A DNA stretch of 64,000 bases from DASQZK01 sp963764345 (GCA_963764345.1 CAVXSF010000009.1:719293-783292); one strand, 5' to 3'. Positions 26,478 to 37,086 are shown, counted from the stretch's first letter. The notes: generated by a model from the letters alone, not told the origin. A program made the numbers and translations.

Positions 26478-29400
26478 ATGACTAAAACTCTTGAAAAACA
26501 AGCACATTTTGATGGTCTCCATTGGAATAAAATGTTGCTATTTAGAAAATTGAGTGTTTTGCTGATCACCAGTTTATTGCTGTTTAGCACTAAAGGAAAT
26601 GTTTTCTCTCAAAATGCTCAACCGTATGTCGTTACCGGAACCATTACGGAAGCCTCAACAGGTAATCCTCTTCCCGGTGTTAACGTGGTTGTGAAAGGCA
26701 CCACTGTCGGTACTATTTCCGACGTGGCGGGATATTACACAATCAAGATTCCGGGGGGGGCTGCTACTCTGGTTTACTCATTTGTTGGGTACAACACTCA
26801 GGAGATACAGGTCACCGGTCCAACGACGCAGAATATCTCCTTTGAAGCTGAAGCCCAGCAGCTGAATGAAGTGGTGGTAGTGGGGTATGGAACCCAGAAG
26901 AAAGCTACGGTGACCGGTGCGATTGTGTCGGTCAACCAGGATCAACTGCTTCAGGCACCCACCGCCGATATCAGTAATGCACTGACAGGTCGCATGACAG
27001 GTATCCTGACACAGCAGTCAAGTGGTTTGCCAGGTTCCTCCGCGGCGATTATCCGGATCCGTGGTATCGGTACATTCACGGGTTCTGCTGATCCTCTCAT
27101 TCTCGTCGATGGTATCGAAGTAGACAATTACAACAACATCGATCCTCACGAAATTGAAAGCATCTCGGTACTCAAAGATGCCTCAGCAACTGCCGTATAC
27201 GGGGTAAGAGGTGCCAACGGGGCTATCATTATTACTACAAAAAGAGGGACGGTCGGAAAACCGCAGATCAGCTTTTCCGCTCAGTATGCGACCCAGAGGT
27301 TCACCAATATCCTCCAGGGCATGAACGCGTATGATTACGCCACCAGTTATAACCTGGCCAAAAGATACGACAGTTACATTACTGGAGGGTATGCACCTGC
27401 ATATTCCGATGAAGCGATCCAACACTACAAGAACCATGACGATCCGATCTTCTATCCGGATGTAGACTGGTACAAGTATATGTTCGACAAGAATTCAGGT
27501 CAGATGCAGTATAACGTGAATATCAACGGGGGTACCGATAAAGTGAAGTACTTCGTCTCCGCAGGATATTTCGATCAGGATGGTTTGATCAATCATACTG
27601 ACCTCATCAAGGACTATAATGCGCAACCGACCTATAAAAGGTATAATATCCGTTCCAATTTTGACTTTACGGTGACAAAGCGGTTCACGATCAATCTGAA
27701 CCTCGCCAGCCAGATTGAGAACAGAACAGGTGTGCCTTCAGATGTTTATCCCAGGATCTTTGAAGCCTGCTGGTCGGGTAACCCGGTTGACCATCCGAGG
27801 CCCGAAGATGTAGGCGGACGGTTCGTGAACCTTGACGGGGCACTGACCACACTGAATCCCATTGACTTCATGTTTATTAACGGATACAACAAGAACTACC
27901 AGAATTACCTGAACAGTTCCATGCGGTTCAACTACGACTTTGGTTTTATCACCCAAGGATTGACCTCGCATGCCACTGTTTCATATAACAATTATAACCA
28001 GCAGGATATCACATACAGTGATCAATTTGTACAGTACAAGGCTGTCAGGCTGGCTGATAATTCTATTGTGTATGTTCCCCAAAACGACCCTTCACCATTT
28101 GGTTTTGATCAGACCTTTGGAAAGAACAGAAAGGTTTATGTGGAAGCCGGTTTGAATTATGACCGGAGTTTTGGAGATCATAATTTCACCGGTTTGATCC
28201 TCTACAACCAGAGCAAGCTTCACGATCCTAACCTGGCTTATCTTGTTCCTCACGGCTACCAGGGACTTGTCGGAAGGGTAACCTATAATTACAAGAATAA
28301 ATACCTGGCCGAATTCAATATGGGATATAACGGAACGGAAAACTTCGCTATTGGTAAACGCTTCGGATTCTTCCCGGCATACTCGCTGGGTTGGGTTCCC
28401 ACTGAAGAATCGTTCTTCCCGAAAAACAACATCGTCACCTATCTGAAAATCAGGGGGTCATATGGTGTTGTCGGGAATGACAGGATTGGTGGTGACCGGT
28501 TCCTTTACAGACCGACTGCTTATACTTACACCAATGATTTCTACCATTTTGGTGAAATTGGATCCAACTATACAGGATACCCGGGATCACTGGAAGGTCC
28601 CCTCGGTAATCCGGCCCTGACCTGGGAACGGTCCAAGAAGAGCAATATCGGTGGTGAAATGTTTGTCTTGAAAGGTCTCATCAAGCTGACCGGAGATTAC
28701 TTCGTTGAAAACAGGGACAATATCCTTGCCCGCAAGCAGAGCGTTCCGAACATCGTGGCGGCCACACTTCCTGCCTATAACCTGGGTAAGATGAAGAACA
28801 GCGGGTATGAACTCGAAATCCAGTTTAACAATAAGATCGGTCAGTTTAACTACTGGATAAAAGGTAACTTTACACAGACCAATAACGTCATCGAGTACCA
28901 GGATGAAGTAACCCCGACATATCCCTACCAGTACAGGACAGGTCAGCGCTTCGGCCAGTATTTCGGTTTTGTCACCGATGGATACTTCAACTCCTGGGCA
29001 GAGGTGAACGATGCCAACCGTCCGGTCTATTCCTTTCAGAATAACAAGATACAGCCGGGTGATCTCAAGATCATCGATGTGAACGGGGATGGCGTCATCG
29101 ACTATGATGACCAGGTTCCCATCGGGTACTCCAATTTCCCCGGAAGATTGTTTGGTGTCTCCTTTGGCGGTGATTTCAAAGGATTTGACTTTTCGGTCCT
29201 GTTCCAGGGTGCAAGTGATGTATCCGTTCTGTATTCAAGAAGTTATGTTGAACCCTTCCTGGAATCCAGGCAAGGTCCCGAATATATGCTGGAATCCTGG
29301 AGCCAGGAACGCTATGATGCCGGACTTCCCATCAATTTCCCGCGTTTCAACCAGGGATATTCCACTGCTGGTGCCGATAACCAAAGCAGTGACCAATGGA

Positions 29401-29639
29401 TCGTTGATGGCAGCTACCTGCGTCTGAAGACTGCAGAAATTGGCTACACCTTGCCAAAACGCCTGGTCAGCAAAGTCGGGATGGATTATCTTCGAGTGTA
29501 CGTCAACGGCTATAACCTGGCAACGTGGAGCGGCCTTCACAAAGGTTTGGATCCGGAATCTGCCGTTGCCTCAACCACAAACGATGATCCATACCCTGTG
29601 ACCAGAACGATCAATTTCGGGTTTAACGTCAAATTCTAA
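26478..29639 (+). CDS. SusC/RagA-family TonB-dependent outer-membrane transporter (1)
   Basis: The 1053-residue protein has a signal peptide ending near NVFSQ, a carboxypeptidase-like regulatory domain (about 51-127: TGTITEASTGNPLPGVNVVV), a TonB-box-like stretch EVVVVGYGTQ (about 131-140), a plug domain (about 142-258: PLILVDGIEV, LKDASATAVYGVRGANG) and a full beta-barrel ending in aromatic-rich NFGFNVKF. SusC proteins import oligosaccharides captured with their SusD partner. The partner starts 12 bases downstream. A run of eight G (26753-26760) lies in the regulatory-domain codons (IPGGAAT), so strand slippage there would inactivate the gene. It is the first gene of a five-gene unit. Confidence 0.93.
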   Translation: MTKTLEKQAHFDGLHWNKMLLFRKLSVLLITSLLLFSTKGNVFSQNAQPYVVTGTITEASTGNPLPGVNVVVKGTTVGTISDVAGYYTIKIPGGAATLVYSFVGYNTQEIQVTGPTTQNISFEAEAQQLNEVVVVGYGTQKKATVTGAIVSVNQDQLLQAPTADISNALTGRMTGILTQQSSGLPGSSAAIIRIRGIGTFTGSADPLILVDGIEVDNYNNIDPHEIESISVLKDASATAVYGVRGANGAIIITTKRGTVGKPQISFSAQYATQRFTNILQGMNAYDYATSYNLAKRYDSYITGGYAPAYSDEAIQHYKNHDDPIFYPDVDWYKYMFDKNSGQMQYNVNINGGTDKVKYFVSAGYFDQDGLINHTDLIKDYNAQPTYKRYNIRSNFDFTVTKRFTINLNLASQIENRTGVPSDVYPRIFEACWSGNPVDHPRPEDVGGRFVNLDGALTTLNPIDFMFINGYNKNYQNYLNSSMRFNYDFGFITQGLTSHATVSYNNYNQQDITYSDQFVQYKAVRLADNSIVYVPQNDPSPFGFDQTFGKNRKVYVEAGLNYDRSFGDHNFTGLILYNQSKLHDPNLAYLVPHGYQGLVGRVTYNYKNKYLAEFNMGYNGTENFAIGKRFGFFPAYSLGWVPTEESFFPKNNIVTYLKIRGSYGVVGNDRIGGDRFLYRPTAYTYTNDFYHFGEIGSNYTGYPGSLEGPLGNPALTWERSKKSNIGGEMFVLKGLIKLTGDYFVENRDNILARKQSVPNIVAATLPAYNLGKMKNSGYELEIQFNNKIGQFNYWIKGNFTQTNNVIEYQDEVTPTYPYQYRTGQRFGQYFGFVTDGYFNSWAEVNDANRPVYSFQNNKIQPGDLKIIDVNGDGVIDYDDQVPIGYSNFPGRLFGVSFGGDFKGFDFSVLFQGASDVSVLYSRSYVEPFLESRQGPEYMLESWSQERYDAGLPINFPRFNQGYSTAGADNQSSDQWIVDGSYLRLKTAEIGYTLPKRLVSKVGMDYLRVYVNGYNLATWSGLHKGLDPESAVASTTNDDPYPVTRTINFGFNVKF

Positions 29640-29651
29640 CAAAGCAGAAAT

Positions 29652-31397
29652 ATGAAAAATCTAATTATATTATTTATCCTAAGCATTGCGGCGTCCGTTT
29701 TCATGCCATCCTGTGAGAAGATGATGGGTGACTATCTTGACAAGGCGCCGGGTGTCGATGTTACCGAAGATACGATCTTCTCATCCCAATCCCAGCTGGA
29801 AACTGCCATCGCCGGCATGTACAGGTATGGGATGAATTCGACCTTCCCCGTCGTGACAGACCCGGATGGTAATTGGACCAACGATTATATGCCCTCATCC
29901 GCCGCAACGGATGAAGCAGAATCTGCAAATACCTGGACCAACCTCCAAACGGTCAATAACGGTGACGTTACTCCAGACAACATCATTGGTTCTATAGATT
30001 ACCGTTTCAACGTACGTTTTGAGGCCATCCGGAAAGCCAATATCATTCTGGAACGTGCCGATGATGTTCCTGATGTTGACCAGTCCTATATCAGTCAGGT
30101 GAAAGGGGAAGCCCGTTTCATCCGTGCCCTAAACTACTTTGAGATGATGAAACGCTATGGCGGAATGCCCATCATCTGGAAAAAGTTCGAACTGACAGAC
30201 AATTTCAATATCCCCAGAAGTCCCATTAAAGATGTGGTTGATTTCATCGTGGGACAGTGCGATACGTGCGCCATGCTCCTTCCGGATTCCTATTCTTCAG
30301 GTATGCGCGGACGTGTGACCAAGGGCGCAGCTCTGGCACTGAAAGCCAGGACCCTGCTTTTTGCAGCCAGTCCATTGTTCAACACCGGTTCACCTTACAT
30401 GGACATGGCTGATCCGGCCGATAACAATCTGATCTGCATGGGAAGCGTTGATGCTTCTCTGTGGCAGAAAGCCGCCGATGCCGCAAAAGAAGTCATTGAC
30501 TGGTCTCCCTCGGGAGGTATCGCCCTGATCACCAATCAGGGAGTGGATAAGAACTATCGCTACATCTTTGAACACAGTGATAATTCCGAAATTATTCTGG
30601 CGAATAAGAGCTGGGGATCATTAGGTATCTGGGATTACCCATGGACTTTCATCTATCCGATGAGCTGGTATTCCTACACCTGGTGGATGGGCTACAGCAT
30701 GACTGTCAATTTCATGAAGTATTATGAAAAACAGGATGGAACACCCCAGACCTGGGATCCCGTCGGTGGTACGGATCTGATTCCCAAGTACAACGAACTG
30801 GACCGCAGGTTCCTTCAGTCTGTCTGTCCCGTAGGAGGATACTGGAACTCCGATATTCCACTGAACAACTCACAGGTAGGGGGTGCGGCTTACTCCGGAT
30901 GTGTCAATGCCTGGATCACCAAACACCTGTTGCCTACCGTGACTGGTTCTTCATCCTATGGTATACCGAACGATATCCTGTTCAGGCTGGGTGAATTTTA
31001 CCTCGACTATGCAGAAGCGCTGAACGAGGCCCAGGGTCCTGTTCAGGATGCATATGATGCTGTAAATACGATACGTGAACGTTCGGGACAACCTGATCTT
31101 CCAGCCGGACTTACCCAGGAACAGTTCAGGGCCAGGGTCAGAAATGAACGTGGTGTTGAATTATTTGATGAGGATCAACATCTCTGGGATATAAAACGCT
31201 GGATGATCGCCGAACAGGATGGCGTAATGCAGGGTAATATGTATGGTTTCAAAACCTATCCTAATCCTGATCCACCTAATTACAGGTATGAAACCTATGT
31301 CTTCGAAACCCGTTCCTGGAACAGGAGAGAGTATCTCTGGCCGATAACGCGGTCAGAAGTTCTCAAAGGTTATCTCAAACAAAACCCGGGTTACTAA
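29652..31397 (+). CDS. SusD/RagB-family glycan-binding lipoprotein (1)
   Basis: The 581-residue lipoprotein has lipobox MPSC with the cysteine at 21. It shows the TPR-based SusD fold: GEARFIRALNYFEMMKRYGGMPI (about 150-172), the family hallmark, and later GEFYLDYAEALNEAQ and NERGVELFDEDQHLWDIKRWM. SusD sits on the cell surface as a lid on its SusC barrel and binds the glycan. Its spacing of 12 bases after SusC-1 and 28 before SusC-2 indicates translation from one message. Many tryptophans and tyrosines around 300-350 (WDYPWTFIYPMSWYSYTWWM) could form the sugar-binding face. Confidence 0.92.
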   Translation: MKNLIILFILSIAASVFMPSCEKMMGDYLDKAPGVDVTEDTIFSSQSQLETAIAGMYRYGMNSTFPVVTDPDGNWTNDYMPSSAATDEAESANTWTNLQTVNNGDVTPDNIIGSIDYRFNVRFEAIRKANIILERADDVPDVDQSYISQVKGEARFIRALNYFEMMKRYGGMPIIWKKFELTDNFNIPRSPIKDVVDFIVGQCDTCAMLLPDSYSSGMRGRVTKGAALALKARTLLFAASPLFNTGSPYMDMADPADNNLICMGSVDASLWQKAADAAKEVIDWSPSGGIALITNQGVDKNYRYIFEHSDNSEIILANKSWGSLGIWDYPWTFIYPMSWYSYTWWMGYSMTVNFMKYYEKQDGTPQTWDPVGGTDLIPKYNELDRRFLQSVCPVGGYWNSDIPLNNSQVGGAAYSGCVNAWITKHLLPTVTGSSSYGIPNDILFRLGEFYLDYAEALNEAQGPVQDAYDAVNTIRERSGQPDLPAGLTQEQFRARVRNERGVELFDEDQHLWDIKRWMIAEQDGVMQGNMYGFKTYPNPDPPNYRYETYVFETRSWNRREYLWPITRSEVLKGYLKQNPGY

Positions 31398-31425
31398 CAG
31401 CTCATAAATTAGTCTAACTAAAAAA

Positions 31426-34242
31426 ATGTATCCTATGACATTCAAATATAACCGAAGCATATTCATGATTCTTGGGATCAGCCTATGCTTAAGTTCCTTC
31501 TCCAAAGCACAGACACCTCCCCAGGATTCTGTCGTCAATGCACAGAATCAAACGGTTCATGTGGCTTATGGAACCCAACCTGCCTGGATGGTGACCGGTG
31601 CGGTCTCCACTGTCCAGGGAAGTGATCTTGAGGACATTTATTCCCCCGATTTCCCCAGCAGGCTGTATGGAAAACTTCCCGGCCTGACTGTTGTGCCCAA
31701 TGGTACCGAAGAACCTGGAAACCAAAGCACCTCTTTATACTCCCGCGGTGTCAATACCTTTGGGGTCGGTGTCCCAGGGATTTTGATCCTGGTCGATGGA
31801 ATAGAATCCAATATCAACGACCTTGTCCCCCAGGAAATTGAATCGGTAACACTTCTGAAAGATGCAGCCTCGACTGCCATGTATGGCAGCAAAGCTGCCA
31901 ACGGAGTCCTGCTGGTCACCACTAAAAGAGGCTTTGAAGGACCCCTGAAAGTCGAATTCAGCACCCAACAGGGAATACAGTATCCGTTCAGAGAGTCAAA
32001 CTACCTGGGTTCATATGATTATGCCCGTCTATACAATGAAGCATTACAGAACGACGGAAAACCCGCGAAATATACCCAGTCGGACCTGAGCGACTTCCAG
32101 TCGGGTAATGATCCTTATTTTCATCCCAATGTCAACTGGAATGACGAACTGCTTCAGAAAGCCTCGGGGTTTTCAAATTATGACCTGAATTTCAGGGGAG
32201 GTTCGAAAACGGTGCGCTACTTTGTTCTGCTTAACTATCTGAACAACGAGAATTTATACCGCAGAACAGGTGATGAATCCGATTTCAGTATCAACGGAAA
32301 ATACCAGAGGATCAACTTCCGGTCGAACGTTGACATTAATGTGACCAACAGCCTGACTGCAAATTTCACCATTGGAGGTACGGTGGTTGACAAAGCCAAT
32401 CCTTATGCTATCACAACGAACGACATTTTCAACCAGATGTCACTAATTCCGCCTGATGCATTTCCTGTATACGCACCCAATGGTGCCTTTGCCCGAAATT
32501 CACTATATTCCAACCCTCTTGCCAATATCCTTAACTCAGGTTTTTATACATCGGACGGCAGAACCCTGCAGACCATCATGGGACTTACACAGAATCTTGA
32601 TAAAGTAGTCAAAGGTTTGAGCATCACTGCCAGAACCGCGTTTAACAGTTGGTTCCTGAGTCAGTCCAACAAAACAAGGACCTATATCTCTGACGCCTTT
32701 TCGAAAGATCCGGTGTCCGGTGATATTATCTACAACCAGTACGGGATCAATACCTCACTGGTAGGGAATGAAGGTGAATCGGACCAGTGGAGGCGTTTTG
32801 CCTTCCAGACCATGTTGAATTATAACCGGACTTTCGGAACCAATACACTGGAAGGAATCCTTTTATGGAATGCCGATGATTATACCATAAGCGGGAATAA
32901 CTTCCCTGCCAAGCACAACAATCTGAGTGGCCGGTTAACTTATGCCTATAACCAGAAATATGTGGGTGAGGTCAGTTTTGCCTATATGGGTTCAGGCGGT
33001 TTCCCCTCAGGTAAACAGTATGGATTCTTCCCGGCAGCATCCGTGGGATGGGTGATCTCTAACGAAGATTTCCTCAAGGGAAACGATGTGATCAACTACC
33101 TGAAGATTAAAGGATCTTATGGTCTCGTCGGTAACGACAGTATTGGTGGTCCGTCCTTTATGTTTGACCAGACCTATCCTTATGCGTCCTCATATTATTT
33201 TGGGACTAACAACTCCGCCTTTAACTCCATTGTTCAGGGTATCCTTGCCAACCCCAACGTGACCTGGGAAAAGGAAAAGTCTTATAATATCGGGATTGAA
33301 GCCAAGATCATGAAGAATATCGGTTTTACCTTCGACTTCTTTAACCGCGACAGGTACGATATTCTCGTTCAGCCACTGGTCAGCGACCCCGATTTCAAAG
33401 GCTATACCAAACCTTACCTGAACCAGGGTAAAGCCAATGATAAAGGTTTCGAGGCAACCCTCAGCATACAGAACGATGCCTCAAGCGATTTCAGGTATTT
33501 TGTCGATGCCAGTGTATCCTATTACAAAAACAAAGTGGTTTATAATGCAGAAGCCATCCAGGCTTACGACTACCTCCGGAAGACCGGACAGCCGATCAAC
33601 CAGCCATTCGGGCTTGAAGCCATAGGATTATTCAAAGATCAGGCAGATATCGATGCAAGCGCCACCCAGGCCTGGACCGTCGTTCAGCCCGGCGATGTAA
33701 AGTACAAAGACCAGAACGATGACAAGTTCATCGATGAAAACGATGTGGTTCCCATTGGAAACACAGGCCTGCCGACCTTCATCGGTGCCCTCCATATCGG
33801 ACTCCGGTATAAGGCATTTGATCTGGATGTATTCTTCCAGGGTGAATCAGGTCGTTCAGCCTACTTTAGCGGTTACTATTTCGAGGCATTCCAGAACAAC
33901 GGAAAAGCAGGTCCGATCGCACTCGACAGGTGGACCCCCGAAACTGCTGAAACGGCAACCTATCCAAGACTTTCAAGCATGGATAACGATAATAATTACC
34001 GTTATTCCTCATTCTGGCAACGTGACGGCAGTTATCTCAAACTGCGTAGTCTCCAGCTTGGATATACGCTCCCCAACAGTTTAACAGAGAAAGTTTTGTT
34101 AAGTAACGTTAGAGTATACCTTAACGGAACGAACCTTTTCTCATTGGATCATATGGACGGTTACAGAGATCCCGAATTCCCATCATCTCTTTATCCCGCC
34201 TTCAAATCCTATAGTATAGGGGTTAAAGTTCAATTCAAATAA
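31426..34242 (+). CDS. SusC-family transporter (2), without N-terminal regulatory domain
   Basis: The 938-residue protein has a signal peptide (cut near SSFSKAQ). The mature protein then goes almost directly to a TonB-box-like HVAYGTQPAWMVTGAVS (about 45-61) and the plug (about 63-175: GILILVDGIESN, LKDAASTAMYGSKAANG), followed by a barrel ending in YSIGVKVQFK. The carboxypeptidase-like domain found in SusC-1 and most SusC proteins is absent, which accounts for the 115-residue shorter length. No frame disruption is seen at the 5' end, so the lack looks original. The ATG at 31426 is used; 31435 is an alternative. It pairs with SusD-2, 25 bases downstream. Confidence 0.9.
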   Translation: MYPMTFKYNRSIFMILGISLCLSSFSKAQTPPQDSVVNAQNQTVHVAYGTQPAWMVTGAVSTVQGSDLEDIYSPDFPSRLYGKLPGLTVVPNGTEEPGNQSTSLYSRGVNTFGVGVPGILILVDGIESNINDLVPQEIESVTLLKDAASTAMYGSKAANGVLLVTTKRGFEGPLKVEFSTQQGIQYPFRESNYLGSYDYARLYNEALQNDGKPAKYTQSDLSDFQSGNDPYFHPNVNWNDELLQKASGFSNYDLNFRGGSKTVRYFVLLNYLNNENLYRRTGDESDFSINGKYQRINFRSNVDINVTNSLTANFTIGGTVVDKANPYAITTNDIFNQMSLIPPDAFPVYAPNGAFARNSLYSNPLANILNSGFYTSDGRTLQTIMGLTQNLDKVVKGLSITARTAFNSWFLSQSNKTRTYISDAFSKDPVSGDIIYNQYGINTSLVGNEGESDQWRRFAFQTMLNYNRTFGTNTLEGILLWNADDYTISGNNFPAKHNNLSGRLTYAYNQKYVGEVSFAYMGSGGFPSGKQYGFFPAASVGWVISNEDFLKGNDVINYLKIKGSYGLVGNDSIGGPSFMFDQTYPYASSYYFGTNNSAFNSIVQGILANPNVTWEKEKSYNIGIEAKIMKNIGFTFDFFNRDRYDILVQPLVSDPDFKGYTKPYLNQGKANDKGFEATLSIQNDASSDFRYFVDASVSYYKNKVVYNAEAIQAYDYLRKTGQPINQPFGLEAIGLFKDQADIDASATQAWTVVQPGDVKYKDQNDDKFIDENDVVPIGNTGLPTFIGALHIGLRYKAFDLDVFFQGESGRSAYFSGYYFEAFQNNGKAGPIALDRWTPETAETATYPRLSSMDNDNNYRYSSFWQRDGSYLKLRSLQLGYTLPNSLTEKVLLSNVRVYLNGTNLFSLDHMDGYRDPEFPSSLYPAFKSYSIGVKVQFK

Positions 34243-34267
34243 TCGGACTTAATTAAAACTTTATAGA

Positions 34268-36016
34268 ATGAAAAAGAAACTATATATAATTGGATTAATA
34301 ACAATCTTTGTCCTGGGCGCGTGTGAAAAACTCGACAGGGAAATTGTTACATCCTTGAATTCAGAGCAGGTGAATACTATTTACCCTTACTCCCAGGACA
34401 GGGCAACTGCTTTATACACCTTTTTGCCGTATGGATTCAACGATATCGACGGAGCCATGATGGCATCAGCAAGCGATGAAGCTGAATTTACTCTGGAAAC
34501 CTCAGCAGTACAGTGGTTCAATGCAGGTAGCTGGAATGCCCTGAGCAATCCCGACAATGTATGGGCACATTATTTCAGTGCTATCAGAACCGCAAACCTG
34601 TTCCTTGAGAATACTGACAGTATCGACCTCGATGCCTTCCGGCTCGACCCGACACCCTCACAGCAATTGATTTATCAAAACAGGCTTGCTCAAATCGCCC
34701 TGTGGAAAAATGAAGCACGCTTCTTAAGGGCTTTCTATTACTTCGAGCTGGTAAAACGCTACGGCGGAGTTCCGCTGATAACGACAACTCTTCCTTTAGA
34801 CGAGAATGTTCAGAATATTCCCAGGAACACCCTGAAGGAATGTGTCGATTTCATCACCTCAGAATGCGATGCCGTGGCTCCCGCTGACACGTCAATAAAG
34901 GACGGCCTGCCGGTAAGCTATGGGGACGCCGACCTGGGCCATGCCACCAGAGGCGCTGCATTTGCACTGAAAGCAAAGGCCCTGCTGTTCGCAGCTTCTG
35001 ATCTGTGGAACGATCCCAGCTGGGCACCAGGATATGCACATCCCGAGTTGATCTCACTGCCTTCGGGCGACAGGATGGCCCGCTGGAAAGCTGCCGCTGA
35101 TGCAGCCCTTGAGGTCATCAACCTGGGGCAGTATTCACTGGCCAGCGACTACAGGAACCTGTTTTTGGGGAACGATGGTTTCCTAAATCCCGAACATATC
35201 CTCGTCACCAGAAGCGGTCCATCTAACGATTTTGAAATAACTAACTATTCAGTGGGTTATGATATGGGCCACAGCGGAAACACACCTTCCGGAAACCTGG
35301 TGGATGCCTATGAGGTCAAGGTGGATGACAACACGGCTGTTCCCTTCAGCTGGTCGGATCCCGATATGGCCTCCAATCCTTATGCCACGTCAGGAGCTAC
35401 GGCACGCGACCCGCGTCTGTTCGCCAACGTGATCGTCAATAATTCAACCTACAAGAATCGAACAGTTGAACTGTGGACTGGCGGACTTGACGGCGCTGGC
35501 AAAGCCCTCGCTTCGAGAACAGGCTATTACCTTAAAAAGTATGTGGATGAAAACCTGAACCTGCTCCTGGGGAACACCAGTGTTCACACCTGGGACCTTA
35601 TCCGTCTTGCCGATGTTTACCTGTGGTATGCTGAAGCACTTAACGAATATAGTCCGGGAAATACCGACATTGCAACTTATGTGAATTTGATTCGCCAGAG
35701 ACCCGGTGTTGATATGCCACCGGTATCTTCAGGGTTGTCACAGGTTCAGATGCGACAGGTAATTCGCCACGAACGTGAGGTTGAACTCGCCTTCGAAGGC
35801 CACCGTATCTGGGACTTGCGCAGATGGATGACTGCTACTGATGTACTTAACGCACAGCTGAAGGGTGTCCAGATCACTGAGAATGCAGTAAATGATTTTT
35901 CCTATAATGTCATTAATGTAGAAAACAGGGTATTCACAACAAAAATGTATTTTTATCCCATTCCGGAATCAGAATTGCTTAAAATGCCGGATTGGATGCA
36001 AAATCCGCTTTGGTGA
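34268..36016 (+). CDS. SusD/RagB-family glycan-binding lipoprotein (2)
   Basis: The 582-residue lipoprotein has lipobox LGAC with the cysteine at 19. SusD signatures are KNEARFLRAFYYFELVKRYGGVPLI (about 150-174), RLADVYLWYAEALNEY and RHEREVELAFEGHRIWDLRRWM. It follows SusC-2 by 25 bases and should act with it as the surface lid. It differs clearly from SusD-1 outside the hallmark regions, so the two pairs probably prefer different fragments of one glycan. Confidence 0.92.
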   Translation: MKKKLYIIGLITIFVLGACEKLDREIVTSLNSEQVNTIYPYSQDRATALYTFLPYGFNDIDGAMMASASDEAEFTLETSAVQWFNAGSWNALSNPDNVWAHYFSAIRTANLFLENTDSIDLDAFRLDPTPSQQLIYQNRLAQIALWKNEARFLRAFYYFELVKRYGGVPLITTTLPLDENVQNIPRNTLKECVDFITSECDAVAPADTSIKDGLPVSYGDADLGHATRGAAFALKAKALLFAASDLWNDPSWAPGYAHPELISLPSGDRMARWKAAADAALEVINLGQYSLASDYRNLFLGNDGFLNPEHILVTRSGPSNDFEITNYSVGYDMGHSGNTPSGNLVDAYEVKVDDNTAVPFSWSDPDMASNPYATSGATARDPRLFANVIVNNSTYKNRTVELWTGGLDGAGKALASRTGYYLKKYVDENLNLLLGNTSVHTWDLIRLADVYLWYAEALNEYSPGNTDIATYVNLIRQRPGVDMPPVSSGLSQVQMRQVIRHEREVELAFEGHRIWDLRRWMTATDVLNAQLKGVQITENAVNDFSYNVINVENRVFTTKMYFYPIPESELLKMPDWMQNPLW

Positions 36017-36034
36017 TACTAACTTTATTAAAAT

Positions 36035-36865
36035 ATGAATATTATGAAAAATAGGATCACAAATAGTATTAAGCTACTGATGGTATTTCTCGGATTCACT
36101 GTTCTGGTAAGTTCATGTGAATATCAGGACATTGCAGACGCAGATTACCCTGCAGCAACACTGTATATGCCGGCGGCCGTAAATGGTATTTTTACCATTG
36201 ACGATGTGCCCCAGAGAATGGAATTTATTCCTACTCCGGGTGAGGCATACCGGTTTACAGTCGATATGACCAATAATAAAATTACGGTGCCTTTGGGCGT
36301 TTATCGTTCCGGCATCGACCGCAATGGTTTGGTTACGGCTGACATTGCAGTAAATACGGATACCATTAATGAGCTCCTGAACCAGTCCGTAATTCCGGGA
36401 ACTACAGGGATCCTGCCTTCGGCAAATTTTTCCCTCCCCTCATCGGTGGATGTACCCAGCGGCCAGGAAGTGGCTGATTTTAACCTGGATATTGACCTGA
36501 ATTACCTCCATGGTTTTGCCGATACTGTATTTGCCATTGGTGTTGGCATAAGCTCATCGGATATCGAGGTTAATCCAAAGTATAAAACCACCATCGTGCT
36601 CATTTATACGAAAATCCTCAATCCTGTGGCTGACTTCTCACCAAATAATGATGCCACTGATAGCCTCAAGGTTAACTTTGCCAACAATTCCAGTTTTGGC
36701 GTAAAATATTTATGGGATTTTGGCGACGGGGCAACCGACACGTTGAAGTCTCCCGTTCACGCTTACACTGCAGCAGGTACTTACACTGCTAAACTGACCA
36801 CCATCGGGGTCCTTGGAACGGCGAATCAATCGGAAATCTCCAAAGATATTGAGGTTGGTAATTAA
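36035..36865 (+). CDS. Surface lipoprotein with DUF1735-like and PKD domains (SusE position)
   Basis: The 276-residue lipoprotein has lipobox VSSC with the cysteine at 28; an internal ATG at 36044 is an equally good start. The middle part (AATLYMPAAVNGIF onward, to about 190) resembles the DUF1735 Ig-like domain of PUL surface proteins. The C-terminal 80 residues are a PKD domain (PVADFSPN, YLWDFGDGATDTLKSPVHAYTAAGTY). Located right after SusD-2 (18 bases), it takes the place of SusE/F-type surface glycan-binding proteins and probably helps capture the polysaccharide. It is the last gene of the operon. Confidence 0.8.
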   Translation: MNIMKNRITNSIKLLMVFLGFTVLVSSCEYQDIADADYPAATLYMPAAVNGIFTIDDVPQRMEFIPTPGEAYRFTVDMTNNKITVPLGVYRSGIDRNGLVTADIAVNTDTINELLNQSVIPGTTGILPSANFSLPSSVDVPSGQEVADFNLDIDLNYLHGFADTVFAIGVGISSSDIEVNPKYKTTIVLIYTKILNPVADFSPNNDATDSLKVNFANNSSFGVKYLWDFGDGATDTLKSPVHAYTAAGTYTAKLTTIGVLGTANQSEISKDIEVGN

Positions 36866-37050
36866 AACGTTGAATGGATAAACAAGCCTTGAAATGGGCC
36901 GTACTTTTTACGGCATCATATATGGAAAATAATTTTGGGTTTTATAATAATCAAAGGTTTAACCGATGTCAGGTTCGTTTTACTTATCAACAACATTCCA
37001 GGAATTACAAAACAGGTAAATCTTATGTTAAGTAGGTTAGTAGTAAATAG

Positions 37051-37086
37051 TTAGTTAGTCTGTTAGTCTGTTAGTCTGTTAGTTAG
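37051..37086. repeat. Short tandem repeat, TTAGTCTG units
   Basis: Three perfect TTAGTCTG units (37055-37078) are flanked by extra TTAG on both sides. It is a small microsatellite in the 3' region of the susC operon, in the 433-base gap before the minus-strand beta-helix gene. I see nothing else coding in that gap. Confidence 0.75.
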
